Position numbers and translations under genes: made by a program. A DNA stretch of 64,000 nt, from positions 248,001 to 312,000 of the forward strand of contig NZ_JANFQF010000003.1 in the NCBI RefSeq assembly GCF_024438035.1, in the 5' to 3' direction. Below, piece by piece: positions 9,292 to 18,072 of the stretch. The DNA is from Rhodococcus tibetensis (GTDB taxonomy: Bacteria > Actinomycetota > Actinomycetes > Mycobacteriales > Mycobacteriaceae). Numbering within the stretch: the stretch's first letter is position 1; each line of letters opens with the position of its first letter. Below the pieces are notes generated by a model. It was not told the DNA's origin. It did no database searches and saw only the letters and a program-made list of their open reading frames with translations.

Positions 9292-9683
9292 TTCGCTGCT
9301 CCATTTCCTCGGGTCCTGGCCTAGGCCGACGATTCTGCGGCACACCCGGGGTCTTGCCGCAAGCCCCCCGGTGCGCTATAAGTTGAGAGTGGAAGGAGGA
9401 GGAATTCTCCTTCCCGTTCTTCGCCTGCGGTGGATGGATGCCGTCGCGCCAACTCGCACGAGAGCGGCGGGCGACACCACACCAACTCGGATCAGACGCC
9501 CACGAACGGTTCTGCGGACCAGAGCGTGGATCCTCGGATCCGAGAAAGGCCCGCCAACGGGCAGCCGCATCCAGCACAATGGCTACCGGACGAAGCACGA
9601 CAGGTTGCCCGAGGGTCGTAGCAGCAATCTCGAACAGCCTTTTCCCACTACGGAATAGCGTCTGAGTCAAAGGAGCAGACCCC
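9292..9683. other. Divergent intergenic region
   Basis: These roughly 390 bases separate the rgt-helR operon from a small rightward gene. Apart from the RAE and the leftward leader I see no gene. Frames here either run antisense into rgt or lack coding character. Confidence 0.5.
9348..9367 (-). promoter_or_regulatory. Rifamycin-associated element (RAE)
   Basis: The leftward strand reads GGGGCTTGCGGCAAGACCCC, an inverted repeat (CTTGC-G-GCAAG flanked by GGGG and CCCC). This matches the element described upstream of rifamycin-inactivating genes and helR in actinomycetes. It ends 56 bp before the glycosyltransferase start. With only 38 bp between that gene and helR, it probably controls both. 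TTGCGG within it could act as a -35 with CAGAAT downstream as a weak -10; that reading is inference. Confidence 0.8.
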
Positions 9684-9962
9684 ATGCCCGTTCCACAGCG
9701 CAAATTGTTGCAATCCGTCCAGGATCGCACCACCGAGCTGCGGAGATGGTTGGATACCGGCGACAACAGCGCGGCACTGACGGCGTATCTACGCGACGAG
9801 CCGGTCGATGACCGGTGGCTTGCCGCCTATGAGCAGCTCCAGCGCGATCTCCTCACGGCTGTCGGACACGCCCACGCGCCCGAGGCGTCGAACAGGGAAG
9901 CCGACCAGCACCATTGCAGACGCACCGTGACAAGAACATCCCCGCCGTTCACCAACCGATAG
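9684..9962 (+). CDS. Small hypothetical protein
   Basis: A 92-residue protein (MPVPQRKLLQSVQDRTTELRR...) starts at an ATG 8 nt after a good AAGGAG site. The first two thirds look like a soluble amphipathic helical domain (LRRWLDTGDNSAALTAYL, WLAAYEQLQRDLLTAV). The last 25 residues are basic and irregular. I recognise no family. It lies upstream of and co-directional with mreB, but 220 bp intervene, so co-transcription is doubtful. Confidence 0.6.
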   Translation: MPVPQRKLLQSVQDRTTELRRWLDTGDNSAALTAYLRDEPVDDRWLAAYEQLQRDLLTAVGHAHAPEASNREADQHHCRRTVTRTSPPFTNR

Positions 9963-10185
9963 CGACCGGGATAACGAGTGTTCCCGAAACAGTAACCGAA
10001 TAAACGTTTTCGAGCCCCAACGTCCTTACGCCGCGGCACAGCCCGCAGATGATCGCGCGCGTCCCGTGCGACGCGTCGAGCGAAGCCCCGGGCATCTTGG
10101 ACAAGTCACCGCGATATCCACCCGAACACCACTACCCCTGCGTAGCATCTAGATCATCTCGCTCGAATCCCTTTCGGAGGCCGAC

Positions 10186-11175
10186 GTGCGTGGACTGGGT
10201 ATCGATCTCGGAACTTCCAATACTGTCGTCGGCACACCGGAAGATGGCATCGTCCTGAACGAGCCGTCGTTCATGCTCGTTCGGACCAAGGACCCCAACC
10301 GTGCTCTCGCGATCGGCCACGATGCCCGTAACCTCGTCGGCCGCACTCCCATCGGCATCACGCCGGTGCGTCCGATGCGTGACGGGGTGATCGTCGACCT
10401 GGAATCTGCCAGGACGTTCGTCAGCGCCGTCATCAAACGGGCCGCCCCGCACAGGCCCTACGGCCTGCGACCGAAGGGCGTCATCGCGGTTCCCGCGGGC
10501 GCCACGCCGCTCGAGCGTCGCGCTCTCCTGGAGGTCGGGCACGAGGCCGGCCTACGGAAAGTCGGGTTGATTCCAGAGCCGGTCGCAGGAGCCTTGGGCT
10601 GCGGAATCAACCCGCTCGAGCCGCGCGCCCACCTCGTCGTCGATATCGGCGGCGGCACTTCGGAAGTCACCGCGATCTGTTTCGGTGGCATTCTCTCCCA
10701 TCGCACTTGTCGACTCGCCGGGGATGAGCTCACCAACGCGCTGTACCAGTACTTACGAACCGAGCACAATATTTTCGTCGGCGAACTCACCGCAGAACGA
10801 GCGAAGGTGGGCGCGCCCGAGACCGAGGACGGACAGTCTCTCGTCGTGGAAGGCCGGGACGCCATGACCGGCCGCGCACGACTCGTCACGCTCGAGACCG
10901 AGGAAATAGTCGATGCCTTGCGCCCGACCACGACGGGGATCGTCAAGACACTCACCGAGTGTCTGGAGGACCTTCCCGCCCAGGCAATCGGTGACGTGAT
11001 GTCGGAAGGTGTGCTCGCTATCGGCGGCGGATCGATGCTCCGCGGTCTCTCGCAGCTGCTCGAAGAGGCCTTCGGGTTCCCGGTGAAGACGGCCGAGCGC
11101 CCGCTCACCTGCGTCGCCGAAGGTGCCACGGCGTGCCTGGAACATCCCGAGGTCGTGGCCGCGTACAGCAATTGA
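10186..11175 (+). CDS. mreB: MreB-like actin homologue
   Basis: This 329-residue bacterial actin has all nucleotide-site motifs: DLGTSNT at 7-13 (phosphate 1), DIGGGTSE at 153-160 (phosphate 2), EPVAGALG at 131-138 (connect) and IGGGSMLRG near 288 (adenosine). The MreB-specific stretches GIVLNEPS and RPMRDGVIVDLE separate it from DnaK and FtsA. MreB filaments direct lateral peptidoglycan synthesis at the inner membrane. The GTG start at 10186 follows CGGAGG. Most Mycobacteriales grow from the poles through DivIVA/Wag31 and lack MreB, so its presence is unusual. Its stop abuts the stop of the convergent SEDS-PBP fusion with no base between. mreC and mreD are absent nearby. Confidence 0.9.
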   Translation: MRGLGIDLGTSNTVVGTPEDGIVLNEPSFMLVRTKDPNRALAIGHDARNLVGRTPIGITPVRPMRDGVIVDLESARTFVSAVIKRAAPHRPYGLRPKGVIAVPAGATPLERRALLEVGHEAGLRKVGLIPEPVAGALGCGINPLEPRAHLVVDIGGGTSEVTAICFGGILSHRTCRLAGDELTNALYQYLRTEHNIFVGELTAERAKVGAPETEDGQSLVVEGRDAMTGRARLVTLETEEIVDALRPTTTGIVKTLTECLEDLPAQAIGDVMSEGVLAIGGGSMLRGLSQLLEEAFGFPVKTAERPLTCVAEGATACLEHPEVVAAYSN

Positions 11176-14010
11176 TCACCGAATCGGCAGCACGCCGGGC
11201 GGCCTCGGGAAATAGTGCTCGAGGATTTTCTTCACCACCGGCCCCGAAGTTGCGGACCCGAAACCACCGCCACGAACCAGCACCGACACCACGATCTGGG
11301 GAGAGTCGAAAGGTGCGACCGCAGAGAACCAGGCATTGAGACCTTCCCCGGGTGCCGACGGATCCTCTGCCGTGCCCGTCTTCGCGCCGGCAGGCACCGG
11401 CAGGCCCGCGAGCTGTCCGGCCGTCCCAGCCGACGCGGATGCCCGCATTCCCGCCCGCACCGGGTCGAGTCTGTCCGCGAAGGGCAGCCGCCACGGTTCC
11501 GCAGTGGGGATGGGGACGACGTCCGGCGACCCGTACCCCGCCGCGAGCTGGGGGGTGACCATCGCGCCGGTGGCGATTCCCGACGTCCAGCGCGCCACCT
11601 GTATCGGGGTGGCACTGACAGTGCCCTGACCGATACCCATCAGAAGCGTCGATCCGGGATACCAGGTGGCCCCGATACTTCCGACGTTCGCCGGCGTTCC
11701 GAGGAAGCCCTCGGCCTCGCCCGGCAGGTCGATCCCCGAACGTCGGCCGACTCCGAGTTGGTCGGCCACTTCAGCGATCTTCTCGGGGCCGAGGAGTTCG
11801 CCCAGTCGGTAGAAGTAGACGTTGTCCGACCATTGAATTGCCTGGAGCAGATTGTGGGGGCCCATCGGCTGCCAGTTCCGGAAGGTGTGCCCACCGTATG
11901 TATAGGCCGCACCGGTTTCGATCACCGTCTCCGGCGCCAGCACCGGGTACTGCGTGTTCGCCGCCGCAACCACGATCTTGAAGGTCGAACCGGGTGGCAC
12001 AGCGGTCTGGGTCACGTTGTTGAGCAACGGACTCGGCCCCGGCGTCTGGGCCTGGGCCGCCAACGCAGCGAGATCGGCAGGGGGGCCGTAGACGTTGTTG
12101 TCGAATCCGGGAACGCTGGCCATTGTCAGCACAGCCCCGGTGCGTGCATCCATCACGATCGCGGCGCCCACGTCGCCCCTGCTGGTACGCATCGCCTCGG
12201 TGAGCGCATCCGTGGCCAGGTACTGCACGGCAAGGTCGAGATGCAACCGCAGATCGTGCCCACGTACCGGGTCCACGCGCTCGCCGGTGGCGACCGGGCG
12301 CCCCGTGGGGTCGACGTACACGCACTGCTTTCCGTCACTGCCGCGGAGCAGCGCATCGTACTGCTTCTCGAGTCCACCCTTGCCGACCCGCGATCCGAGG
12401 GCAAGGTGCGGCCAGCGTTCCATGTCCTGCTCGTCGGCGACCCCCACGTGACCGAGGATGGAGGCAAGCACTGCTCCGTGCGGGTAGTGCCGACGACCGG
12501 ACGGCACCACGAGAACCCCGGGCAGACGGGCGTTCACGATGCGCCGGGCCACATCGGGAGCGACTGTGCCTACGACGACGTCCTGCTCGCCCTCGCCGCG
12601 TTCACGTACGACACCCGTCACCTCCTCCGGTGAGATACCCACCAGTGACGCGAGACGACTGCGGGAGCCGGCATCGTTCTCGTCGAACATCCGGGCGACT
12701 ACCGCAACGGCGTACTCGGCGACGTTCACAGCAAGGGGAACCCCGTTGCGATCGAGGATGAGGCCGCGCTCGGCGGGCAGGCGGATACAGCGCATCATCT
12801 GCTCGTCGCTCATCGCGCGTAAGTCCGCGCCCCGATCGTGCTGCAACTGCCAGGTGAACACGGACATTGCGACGAGCAACGCAGTGACGGTCACAGCGCC
12901 TGCCGACAGTCCCCTCGGCCGGCGCCGGCGCCGGGGCTCGGGCGCCCAGAGTGGTCGTGCGACACCATCTCTGCGCACCGCGAGCACCAATCCGACGGCA
13001 ACGAAGCCGACGATCGCCGCGGTCCCTCCGTAGCTGAACAACGGAATCGGCATGCCGTTATGTGGCAGTAGGGACAGGCTCGCACCGATCGACACGAGCG
13101 CGTGGATCCCGAAGAGCCCACCGACGCCTGCCGCGACGAGGGCAGCTTCCCGGGTCCGTGCCGTTCGGGCGGCGAGTGCAGCCCGCCACACGATGACCGA
13201 ACTCGCCACGACTACAGCAATTCCGGCGACCAGACCCCATCCGTACACCAGGCTCGCGAACGCGAGGTCGTGTTCCGATTCGGGAAGGTACTCGGCTCGC
13301 ACCTCGTAGAGAGGGTCACGTGACAGGCCCCACAACCCGCCACTCCCGATCGCGATGTTCGCCTGCATCTCGGCCCACCCCGCCCCACTCGGGTCGGCAT
13401 TGCTCGACAGGAACACATGGACGCGTTCGAGCTGGTACGGGCGGAGAAAGAGCACGGCGAGGGGCAACGAGGCGATTCCGAGAGCAAACAGCGGCAGCAG
13501 CGGCAACAACGGGACCCGGGCCAGGACGAGCATGAACCCTGCTGTCACAACGAGGACGACGGCAGTCGACAGATCGGGTTGTAGTGCGACGAGCGCCACG
13601 GGCACTCCCACAATCGCCAGTGTCGCAACGAACCGGCCGAGTGTGAACCCACTTGCGAGCAGCCCGGCCGACACCAGAACCACGGCCAGCTTTGCCAGTT
13701 CGGACGGCTGAACGGTGAATACGCCGAAGTCCAGCCAGCGCTGGGCGCCTTTGGTGGCGACCCCGGCAAGTGGGACGGCAGCCAGCATCACGGTGGTGAC
13801 CGTGAATGTCGCCCAGCCGAATGCTCGGAGGTCACCCATCCGCAGTCGAGAGACGACGCGCATCAAGCCGAGTCCGGCGGCGGCGAAGAGGGCGTGGCGT
13901 ACGGCATGCGCCGTCATCCCCGTCGACGTCAGATTCAGCAGCCCGAGCACCACGAGGACGACTGCCGCGGTGACGACCCAGGGATCGGATTCGCGCTTGT
14001 CTTCCTGCAT
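11176..14010 (-). CDS. Fusion of SEDS glycosyltransferase (RodA/FtsW) and class B PBP transpeptidase
   Basis: This 944-residue protein joins both peptidoglycan polymerase activities. Residues about 10-350 are a multi-pass SEDS domain with GAQRWLDFG and QPSELAKLA (88-107), QPDLSTA (144-150), PESEHDLAFA with the presumed catalytic Asp248, and MPIPLFSYGGT (320-330). A basic linker (359-366) and a new membrane segment (about 369-388) lead into a class B PBP. That part has the dimerisation marks RGLILDRNG (415-423) and GLEKQYDALLRG, then transpeptidase motifs STFK (Ser675), SDN (728-730) and KTGT (877-880). Normally RodA-PBP2 or FtsW-FtsI are separate partners. It lies 22 bp downstream of a single-pass protein gene (operon) and converges on mreB. 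Confidence 0.92.
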   Translation of the reverse strand: MQEDKRESDPWVVTAAVVLVVLGLLNLTSTGMTAHAVRHALFAAAGLGLMRVVSRLRMGDLRAFGWATFTVTTVMLAAVPLAGVATKGAQRWLDFGVFTVQPSELAKLAVVLVSAGLLASGFTLGRFVATLAIVGVPVALVALQPDLSTAVVLVVTAGFMLVLARVPLLPLLPLFALGIASLPLAVLFLRPYQLERVHVFLSSNADPSGAGWAEMQANIAIGSGGLWGLSRDPLYEVRAEYLPESEHDLAFASLVYGWGLVAGIAVVVASSVIVWRAALAARTARTREAALVAAGVGGLFGIHALVSIGASLSLLPHNGMPIPLFSYGGTAAIVGFVAVGLVLAVRRDGVARPLWAPEPRRRRRPRGLSAGAVTVTALLVAMSVFTWQLQHDRGADLRAMSDEQMMRCIRLPAERGLILDRNGVPLAVNVAEYAVAVVARMFDENDAGSRSRLASLVGISPEEVTGVVRERGEGEQDVVVGTVAPDVARRIVNARLPGVLVVPSGRRHYPHGAVLASILGHVGVADEQDMERWPHLALGSRVGKGGLEKQYDALLRGSDGKQCVYVDPTGRPVATGERVDPVRGHDLRLHLDLAVQYLATDALTEAMRTSRGDVGAAIVMDARTGAVLTMASVPGFDNNVYGPPADLAALAAQAQTPGPSPLLNNVTQTAVPPGSTFKIVVAAANTQYPVLAPETVIETGAAYTYGGHTFRNWQPMGPHNLLQAIQWSDNVYFYRLGELLGPEKIAEVADQLGVGRRSGIDLPGEAEGFLGTPANVGSIGATWYPGSTLLMGIGQGTVSATPIQVARWTSGIATGAMVTPQLAAGYGSPDVVPIPTAEPWRLPFADRLDPVRAGMRASASAGTAGQLAGLPVPAGAKTGTAEDPSAPGEGLNAWFSAVAPFDSPQIVVSVLVRGGGFGSATSGPVVKKILEHYFPRPPGVLPIR

Positions 14011-14032
14011 GTCTCCCCCAGCTCCCCGGCGC

Positions 14033-15274
14033 TCAGCAGGATGCGTTCTCGGCAGGCATCAGCACCGGCTCGGAAGCGGCTGTCGCGGGGGAACTGGTGA
14101 CCGCAGCGACAGCAAGGGCGGTGCCGGGTGGCAGATCCGCACGGCCGATGCCGTACACATGTTGAGCGCCCGGGGGGACAGGCAGCGACACGTCTGTGCC
14201 CGTCCGCACCTCGCCCGAGCAGCGGTCGTACACGTTCAGCTTCCAGACCACCGAGCCGACGCTGGCAGCGGAATCGAGATGGACATCGACCCTGAGTTCG
14301 CATGCACGTCCGGACGTGCATGCCCCGTTGGCGAGTGTGGCGGTGACCAAGGTGATCGGCCCCGCACTGGCCGGGGCACCGACCTCGACCGGGGCAGGCG
14401 CTGCGCCCTGTCCCTGCGGCGGCGGCGCGCCCGGCTCGCCGACCGGTTCCGGTGGCGGCGGCGAGACCGGCCGAATCTGATTCTGCTCCGACGAATTCAC
14501 CGGATTCAGAACGGCATCCCAGCCCCGACGCAACTCCGACCATACCCGCGGCGCCGTCCACAGCGTTCCGGCGAGCACCACGATCGCGATCAGACCCAGT
14601 GCACCCCGGCGCCGCGAGATCCGTCGCCTTCTGCGGTGCCACGGACTCCGGACCGGTGGAAACCAGTCACCGGCTGCGAGAGACGGTCCGGCCGCCCCGG
14701 GCGGCGGGCTCTGTGCGGTCGCCTGTTCCCGACCTTCGCGAGAGTCCGGTGGTCGCCACCCCATCGTGGCGGCGACCAGCGCGCCGAGTTGTCGCCGCGC
14801 CTTTCGTTCTTCGGCCGGGTCGATGTCGGGTGCGACCGCCTGACGAACTCGTTGCACCAGAGCGTCCAGATCTGTTGCTTCGGCGCTCGATTCGTGTAGC
14901 CGGTCAGCTAGTGCCGAACCGCGACAGTTCGTCGCGATACTTTTCAACAGGCCGGACATCGTATCGTTCATCTCACGCCAGGACGCCGCACTCCGGGTGC
15001 CGTCGATCGTCAGCTTTCCATTTTCGGACACCGTAACGGCGTCGCCCCGGACGTGGAATGGGTATCGGCCCTTTCTCTGTGCACATTCAACCTGGTAGAG
15101 CACATCCGAGACGAGCAGCGCCGCCTGCGTTGGCTTCAATTTCGCAATTTCGAGAAGTCTGCCGAGCGAGACACCGCGGCCGCGTGCTTCCTCACTGTTT
15201 GGTTCGGGATGTTCCGATCGGGCCACGACTGGCTCGCTTCTCCTTGCCAGGAGCCCTGTCACCACTTCGATCAT
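14033..15274 (-). CDS. Single-pass membrane protein of the SEDS-PBP operon, possibly kinase-like
   Basis: This 413-residue protein is first in the operon with the SEDS-PBP fusion. Residues 1-218 are cytoplasmic, ending in a very basic patch (213-223). One membrane helix follows at about 224-242, then a proline-rich stretch and an extracytoplasmic domain (about 320-413) with four cysteines, possibly two disulfides. Residues 50-92 (LLVSDVLYQVECAQRKGRYPF, then VRGDAVTVSENGKLTIDG) resemble the catalytic-loop region of bacterial Ser/Thr kinases, but HRD and DFG are not conserved. A pseudokinase or regulatory domain is therefore a possibility, not a finding. Its topology resembles RodZ. I recognise no named family. 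Confidence 0.75.
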   Translation of the reverse strand: MIEVVTGLLARRSEPVVARSEHPEPNSEEARGRGVSLGRLLEIAKLKPTQAALLVSDVLYQVECAQRKGRYPFHVRGDAVTVSENGKLTIDGTRSAASWREMNDTMSGLLKSIATNCRGSALADRLHESSAEATDLDALVQRVRQAVAPDIDPAEERKARRQLGALVAATMGWRPPDSREGREQATAQSPPPGAAGPSLAAGDWFPPVRSPWHRRRRRISRRRGALGLIAIVVLAGTLWTAPRVWSELRRGWDAVLNPVNSSEQNQIRPVSPPPPEPVGEPGAPPPQGQGAAPAPVEVGAPASAGPITLVTATLANGACTSGRACELRVDVHLDSAASVGSVVWKLNVYDRCSGEVRTGTDVSLPVPPGAQHVYGIGRADLPPGTALAVAAVTSSPATAASEPVLMPAENASC

Positions 15275-15955
15275 CGCGCACCCCGAAACGCTATGCCTCC
15301 CGCACGGTTGGAACTCGAGCGGGCGGCGGCGGACCTTGAGCTGGGCTTACTCGCTGTCGAACTCCCGTACACCTGTAAGAGTCAATTTAACTCCCATCCG
15401 TGCTCCCGGAACACCGATCCGCGTTCCCGGAACATCCCGTTATTCATCCGAGATGCCACGCGACCGGCACACGGGCCGCCCAGTCGTACAGCCGCCTCGA
15501 CGTAAGCGCCGAACTACCGCGCGACCCGCGAGAACGGCGCGATACGCCCCCGCTCAGCGACGCATGTGCGCTCGCCCGGAAGCGGTGGATGCTGCACCGA
15601 AACCCCGCCACACCCGCATCGAACGAGATAGCTGTCCTTCTGTTGCAAGAGATTTCGGTCCGCGGCGAGACATCTCACGAGCGGACCGACGGAAGCACTA
15701 AACAGAACGTGATCCGAAATCTCCTCCCGCGCCGACAGTCTGGACGTGTGACCAGGTGGCGAGCAGTACTTCAGCCGCTACAACCTGACAGCCTCGCGCC
15801 GGGCGCACATCACGAGAGCACCCGATTCGGCACCCAGGCCTGGTCGGCGCCGTAACATCAGGCACGTTCGAGCGATATCACGCGGCACAGGTGCATCCGT
15901 GGGAACATCTCATCTGGTCGAAACGAGTGGGCGATCAGAAGATGGGGTGTGTCGT
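15275..15955. other. Divergent intergenic region, no gene recognised
   Basis: About 680 bases separate the leftward envelope operon from a rightward secreted-protein gene. Two overlapping rightward frames (15336-15701, 15400-15855) are rich in Arg, Pro and Thr, lack ribosome sites and match nothing I know. The region must hold promoters for both flanking operons. A less GC-rich stretch at about 15370-15390 (GTCAATTTAACTCC) is a possible leftward promoter area. Confidence 0.5.
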
Positions 15956-16906
15956 ATGAGGCTGATGCCACCCGGGCCCGCGGTAGCACTGGCATTGATT
16001 GCTGTCGCCTCGTCGCTGCTGCTCGCGGGATCGTCGGTCAGCGGCACGACATCAGCGCTACCGAGCGCGGCGACTGCATCGGAGGACCTGCAGACCCCAG
16101 AGGTGAGCGCCTCGAGCGAAGCCTCTTCTACGCAGGAGCATGTAACGGGAAGTGTCGACGCGGAAAAGTACACCAGCGGTGACACGGAGGACGCCCACGG
16201 TTTCCTCACACCGTCGGGAAAATGGCTGTGCGCGATAGATCCCGTGAAGGAGATGGCCGGCTGCGCGTCGCACATCGAGGGGGCGCCTCCAAGTATCCCC
16301 GGCACCCTACAGATCCCCGCACAGGACAGCGGCCCGTCCGCCGAAACGAACATCATTACCGTCGAAGTGGGGAAAGAACCGAGTTTCCAGACCGCGAACC
16401 AGCCCCTCTTCACCGGCAATGCCAACGTGCTCCCCTACGGCTCGACCCTGGCGGTCGACGGCTTCAGTTGCAATGTGCAGTTCTCCGGCGTCTCGTGCAA
16501 AGAGGACGCAACAGGTCAGGGCTTTACCATTTCGACCAACGGCTACAAGTTCGAGTTCACCCCGATACCCGGCAGCGCCCTCGGCAACAGCCCCCAGCAG
16601 ATCACGCCTGCCGAGCCGACCGCTCCTCCGCTGCCTCAACTAGGAAGCGGATCCAATCAGTGCGGACCCGTTATCCACCCGCCGACAGGCAAACCCGCAA
16701 CGGTGGTCATCGTGAAGGGGACGATCCGCTGCGACGCAGCGCACGCGATGCTCAACAAGTACTTCACCGCAGGCGCTCAGACGGACTCGGTGTACCGCTT
16801 CGACGGATGGGAATGCACAACCAAGGGTGACCCACATTCGGCCGAGACCGGTTACAGCATCAGCTGCACGGACGCTGACAGCAACATCGTGGTGGCGCAG
16901 CCTTGA
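15956..16906 (+). CDS. Secreted protein of unknown function
   Basis: This 316-residue exported protein begins MRLMPPGPAVALALIAVASS, a signal peptide with a hydrophobic core, then a Ser/Thr/Ala-rich linker. Two cysteine-containing domains follow. The first has FLTPSGKWLCAIDP and paired cysteines (about residues 82-180). The second, after a proline-rich hinge, has CGPVI, GTIRCDAAHAMLNKYF and FDGWECTT, a pattern common in secreted proteins of Rhodococcus and Mycobacterium. No catalytic motif is visible. The ATG at 15956 is chosen because it begins the signal peptide; a frame start at 15899 would bury it. Function unknown. Confidence 0.8.
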   Translation: MRLMPPGPAVALALIAVASSLLLAGSSVSGTTSALPSAATASEDLQTPEVSASSEASSTQEHVTGSVDAEKYTSGDTEDAHGFLTPSGKWLCAIDPVKEMAGCASHIEGAPPSIPGTLQIPAQDSGPSAETNIITVEVGKEPSFQTANQPLFTGNANVLPYGSTLAVDGFSCNVQFSGVSCKEDATGQGFTISTNGYKFEFTPIPGSALGNSPQQITPAEPTAPPLPQLGSGSNQCGPVIHPPTGKPATVVIVKGTIRCDAAHAMLNKYFTAGAQTDSVYRFDGWECTTKGDPHSAETGYSISCTDADSNIVVAQP

Positions 16907-17093
16907 GGTCCTGATCGGGCCGGACACGCGAAAAACAGGTATGTCCCCCGGCCATCCGGCCGATGTGACGCGGCCGAGACCGGTGACAGTATGTGACTTG
17001 CCACACACGTACCCGGTTCTCGGTCTCGGACGCCACTTGCCATTGCCGAACCAGCCGGTACCCGAGTCGATTGCACGGAAGGTGCCCGCACCC

Positions 17094-17423
17094 ATGAAGG
17101 CAGAACCACTGACCTGCGGCGACTACGTCACCGCGACATTCTCTCGAGATTTCGGCGCGGAGGGATTCGACTACGACACCGTCGAGCGCATCCACTCCGG
17201 CGAGTTCGACGAATGGATGTCCGCACTGGCCCAATCGGGGCTGTTCACCAACCGCACGATCGCGCACGCCCGACAGCGTTGGCAGGACGATCCACGCTCC
17301 CTCCTCGACACCCTCCTCACGAATGCGGACGAGATGACGGTCAAGCGATACGAGATCGTCTGGCAAGCCCTGGATCGGACCGTCCAGTTCGGTACCTCGG
17401 GGGTCGCCGCCGAATATGCGTGA
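17094..17423 (+). CDS. Hypothetical protein
   Basis: This 109-residue soluble protein starts MKAEPLTCGDYVTATFSRDF at an ATG preceded by GGAAGGTG. It reads as a compact helical domain (TVERIHSGEFDEWMSALAQSG, LLDTLLTNADEMTVKRYEIVWQAL). There is no signal peptide or membrane segment. I recognise no family. It is followed 45 bp later by a small cysteine-containing gene on the same strand, so the two may be co-transcribed. The longer frame from 16827 overlaps the preceding gene and lacks coding character. Confidence 0.65.
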   Translation: MKAEPLTCGDYVTATFSRDFGAEGFDYDTVERIHSGEFDEWMSALAQSGLFTNRTIAHARQRWQDDPRSLLDTLLTNADEMTVKRYEIVWQALDRTVQFGTSGVAAEYA

Positions 17424-17468
17424 TCAACTCGATGCGCCCAGCACCGACCACAGCGAAGAGCAGGGACC

Positions 17469-17663
17469 ATGACCGTCAACACCTATCCCACCGCCGAGAC
17501 CATCCGATCGGGCGCACGAGGTCACGAATGCCGTTACTGCGGCCAAACCGTCAGTGAGGACGGCAACCGCTTCCGGCACATCGCGACAGGTCAATATCGG
17601 TGCGAACCGACGAAGCGGGCATCGTACGAGAGTTCCCTTTCCGACAGTTTCATTCGGAGCTGA
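17469..17663 (+). CDS. Small zinc-finger-like protein
   Basis: This 64-residue protein contains HECRYCGQTVSEDGNRFRHI followed by YRCEP. The CxxC pair with a downstream His and Cys is a plausible zinc site, like short zinc-ribbon proteins. The ATG at 17469 follows AGCAGGGA. It has no membrane segment. Its partners are unknown; the preceding 109-residue gene is the likely operon mate. Confidence 0.6.
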   Translation: MTVNTYPTAETIRSGARGHECRYCGQTVSEDGNRFRHIATGQYRCEPTKRASYESSLSDSFIRS

Positions 17664-17676
17664 GCGCGAAGAACCG

Positions 17677-18072
17677 TCACAGTTCCTCTGACACCGACCG
17701 CCCCTTTCGCCAGATGAGCACGAACAGGGTCACGATCGTGACCACCGTCAGGTATGCGGCCCACATGAGGAGAAAGGGTTGCAGCCACCCGTTGTCGGTC
17801 GTCTGCCCGCGGTCCCCGACGCAGTACAGCGTGAAATTGGTGGACCTTCCGTCCCCGGTGGCATAGGTGTCCGAGACGACGATTCCTTCATACTCGGGCT
17901 GTTCGCAGAGCAGAGGCGCAAGATAGACGACCTGTCCAGGCCAGATCACCGAAGAGATCAACGTGAGGAATACGACGCTGATCGTGATGCAGATTCCCCA
18001 GATCAAGGCTCGCGTTACAGCAGAGTGTGTGCGGGGTTGTGAATCCACACCCAATTCGACCGGCTCGGTCAC
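17677..18072 (-). CDS. Small two-helix membrane protein
   Basis: This 131-residue protein has two membrane helices, ALIWGICITISVVFLTLISS near the N terminus and FLLMWAAYLTVVTIVTLFVL near the C terminus. They flank an extracytoplasmic loop of about 50 residues with two cysteines (LLCEQ and LYCVG). The C-terminal tail is short and charged (IWRKGRSVSEEL). It starts with GTG at 18072, overlapping the stop of the upstream lipoprotein gene by 4 bp (GTGA), so the two are translationally coupled. Function unknown. Confidence 0.75.
   Translation of the reverse strand: MTEPVELGVDSQPRTHSAVTRALIWGICITISVVFLTLISSVIWPGQVVYLAPLLCEQPEYEGIVVSDTYATGDGRSTNFTLYCVGDRGQTTDNGWLQPFLLMWAAYLTVVTIVTLFVLIWRKGRSVSEEL

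Noticed and set aside
15336-15855. Two overlapping rightward frames in the 15.3-15.9 kb gap
   Set aside because: Arg/Pro/Thr-rich, no start context, no recognisable domain.
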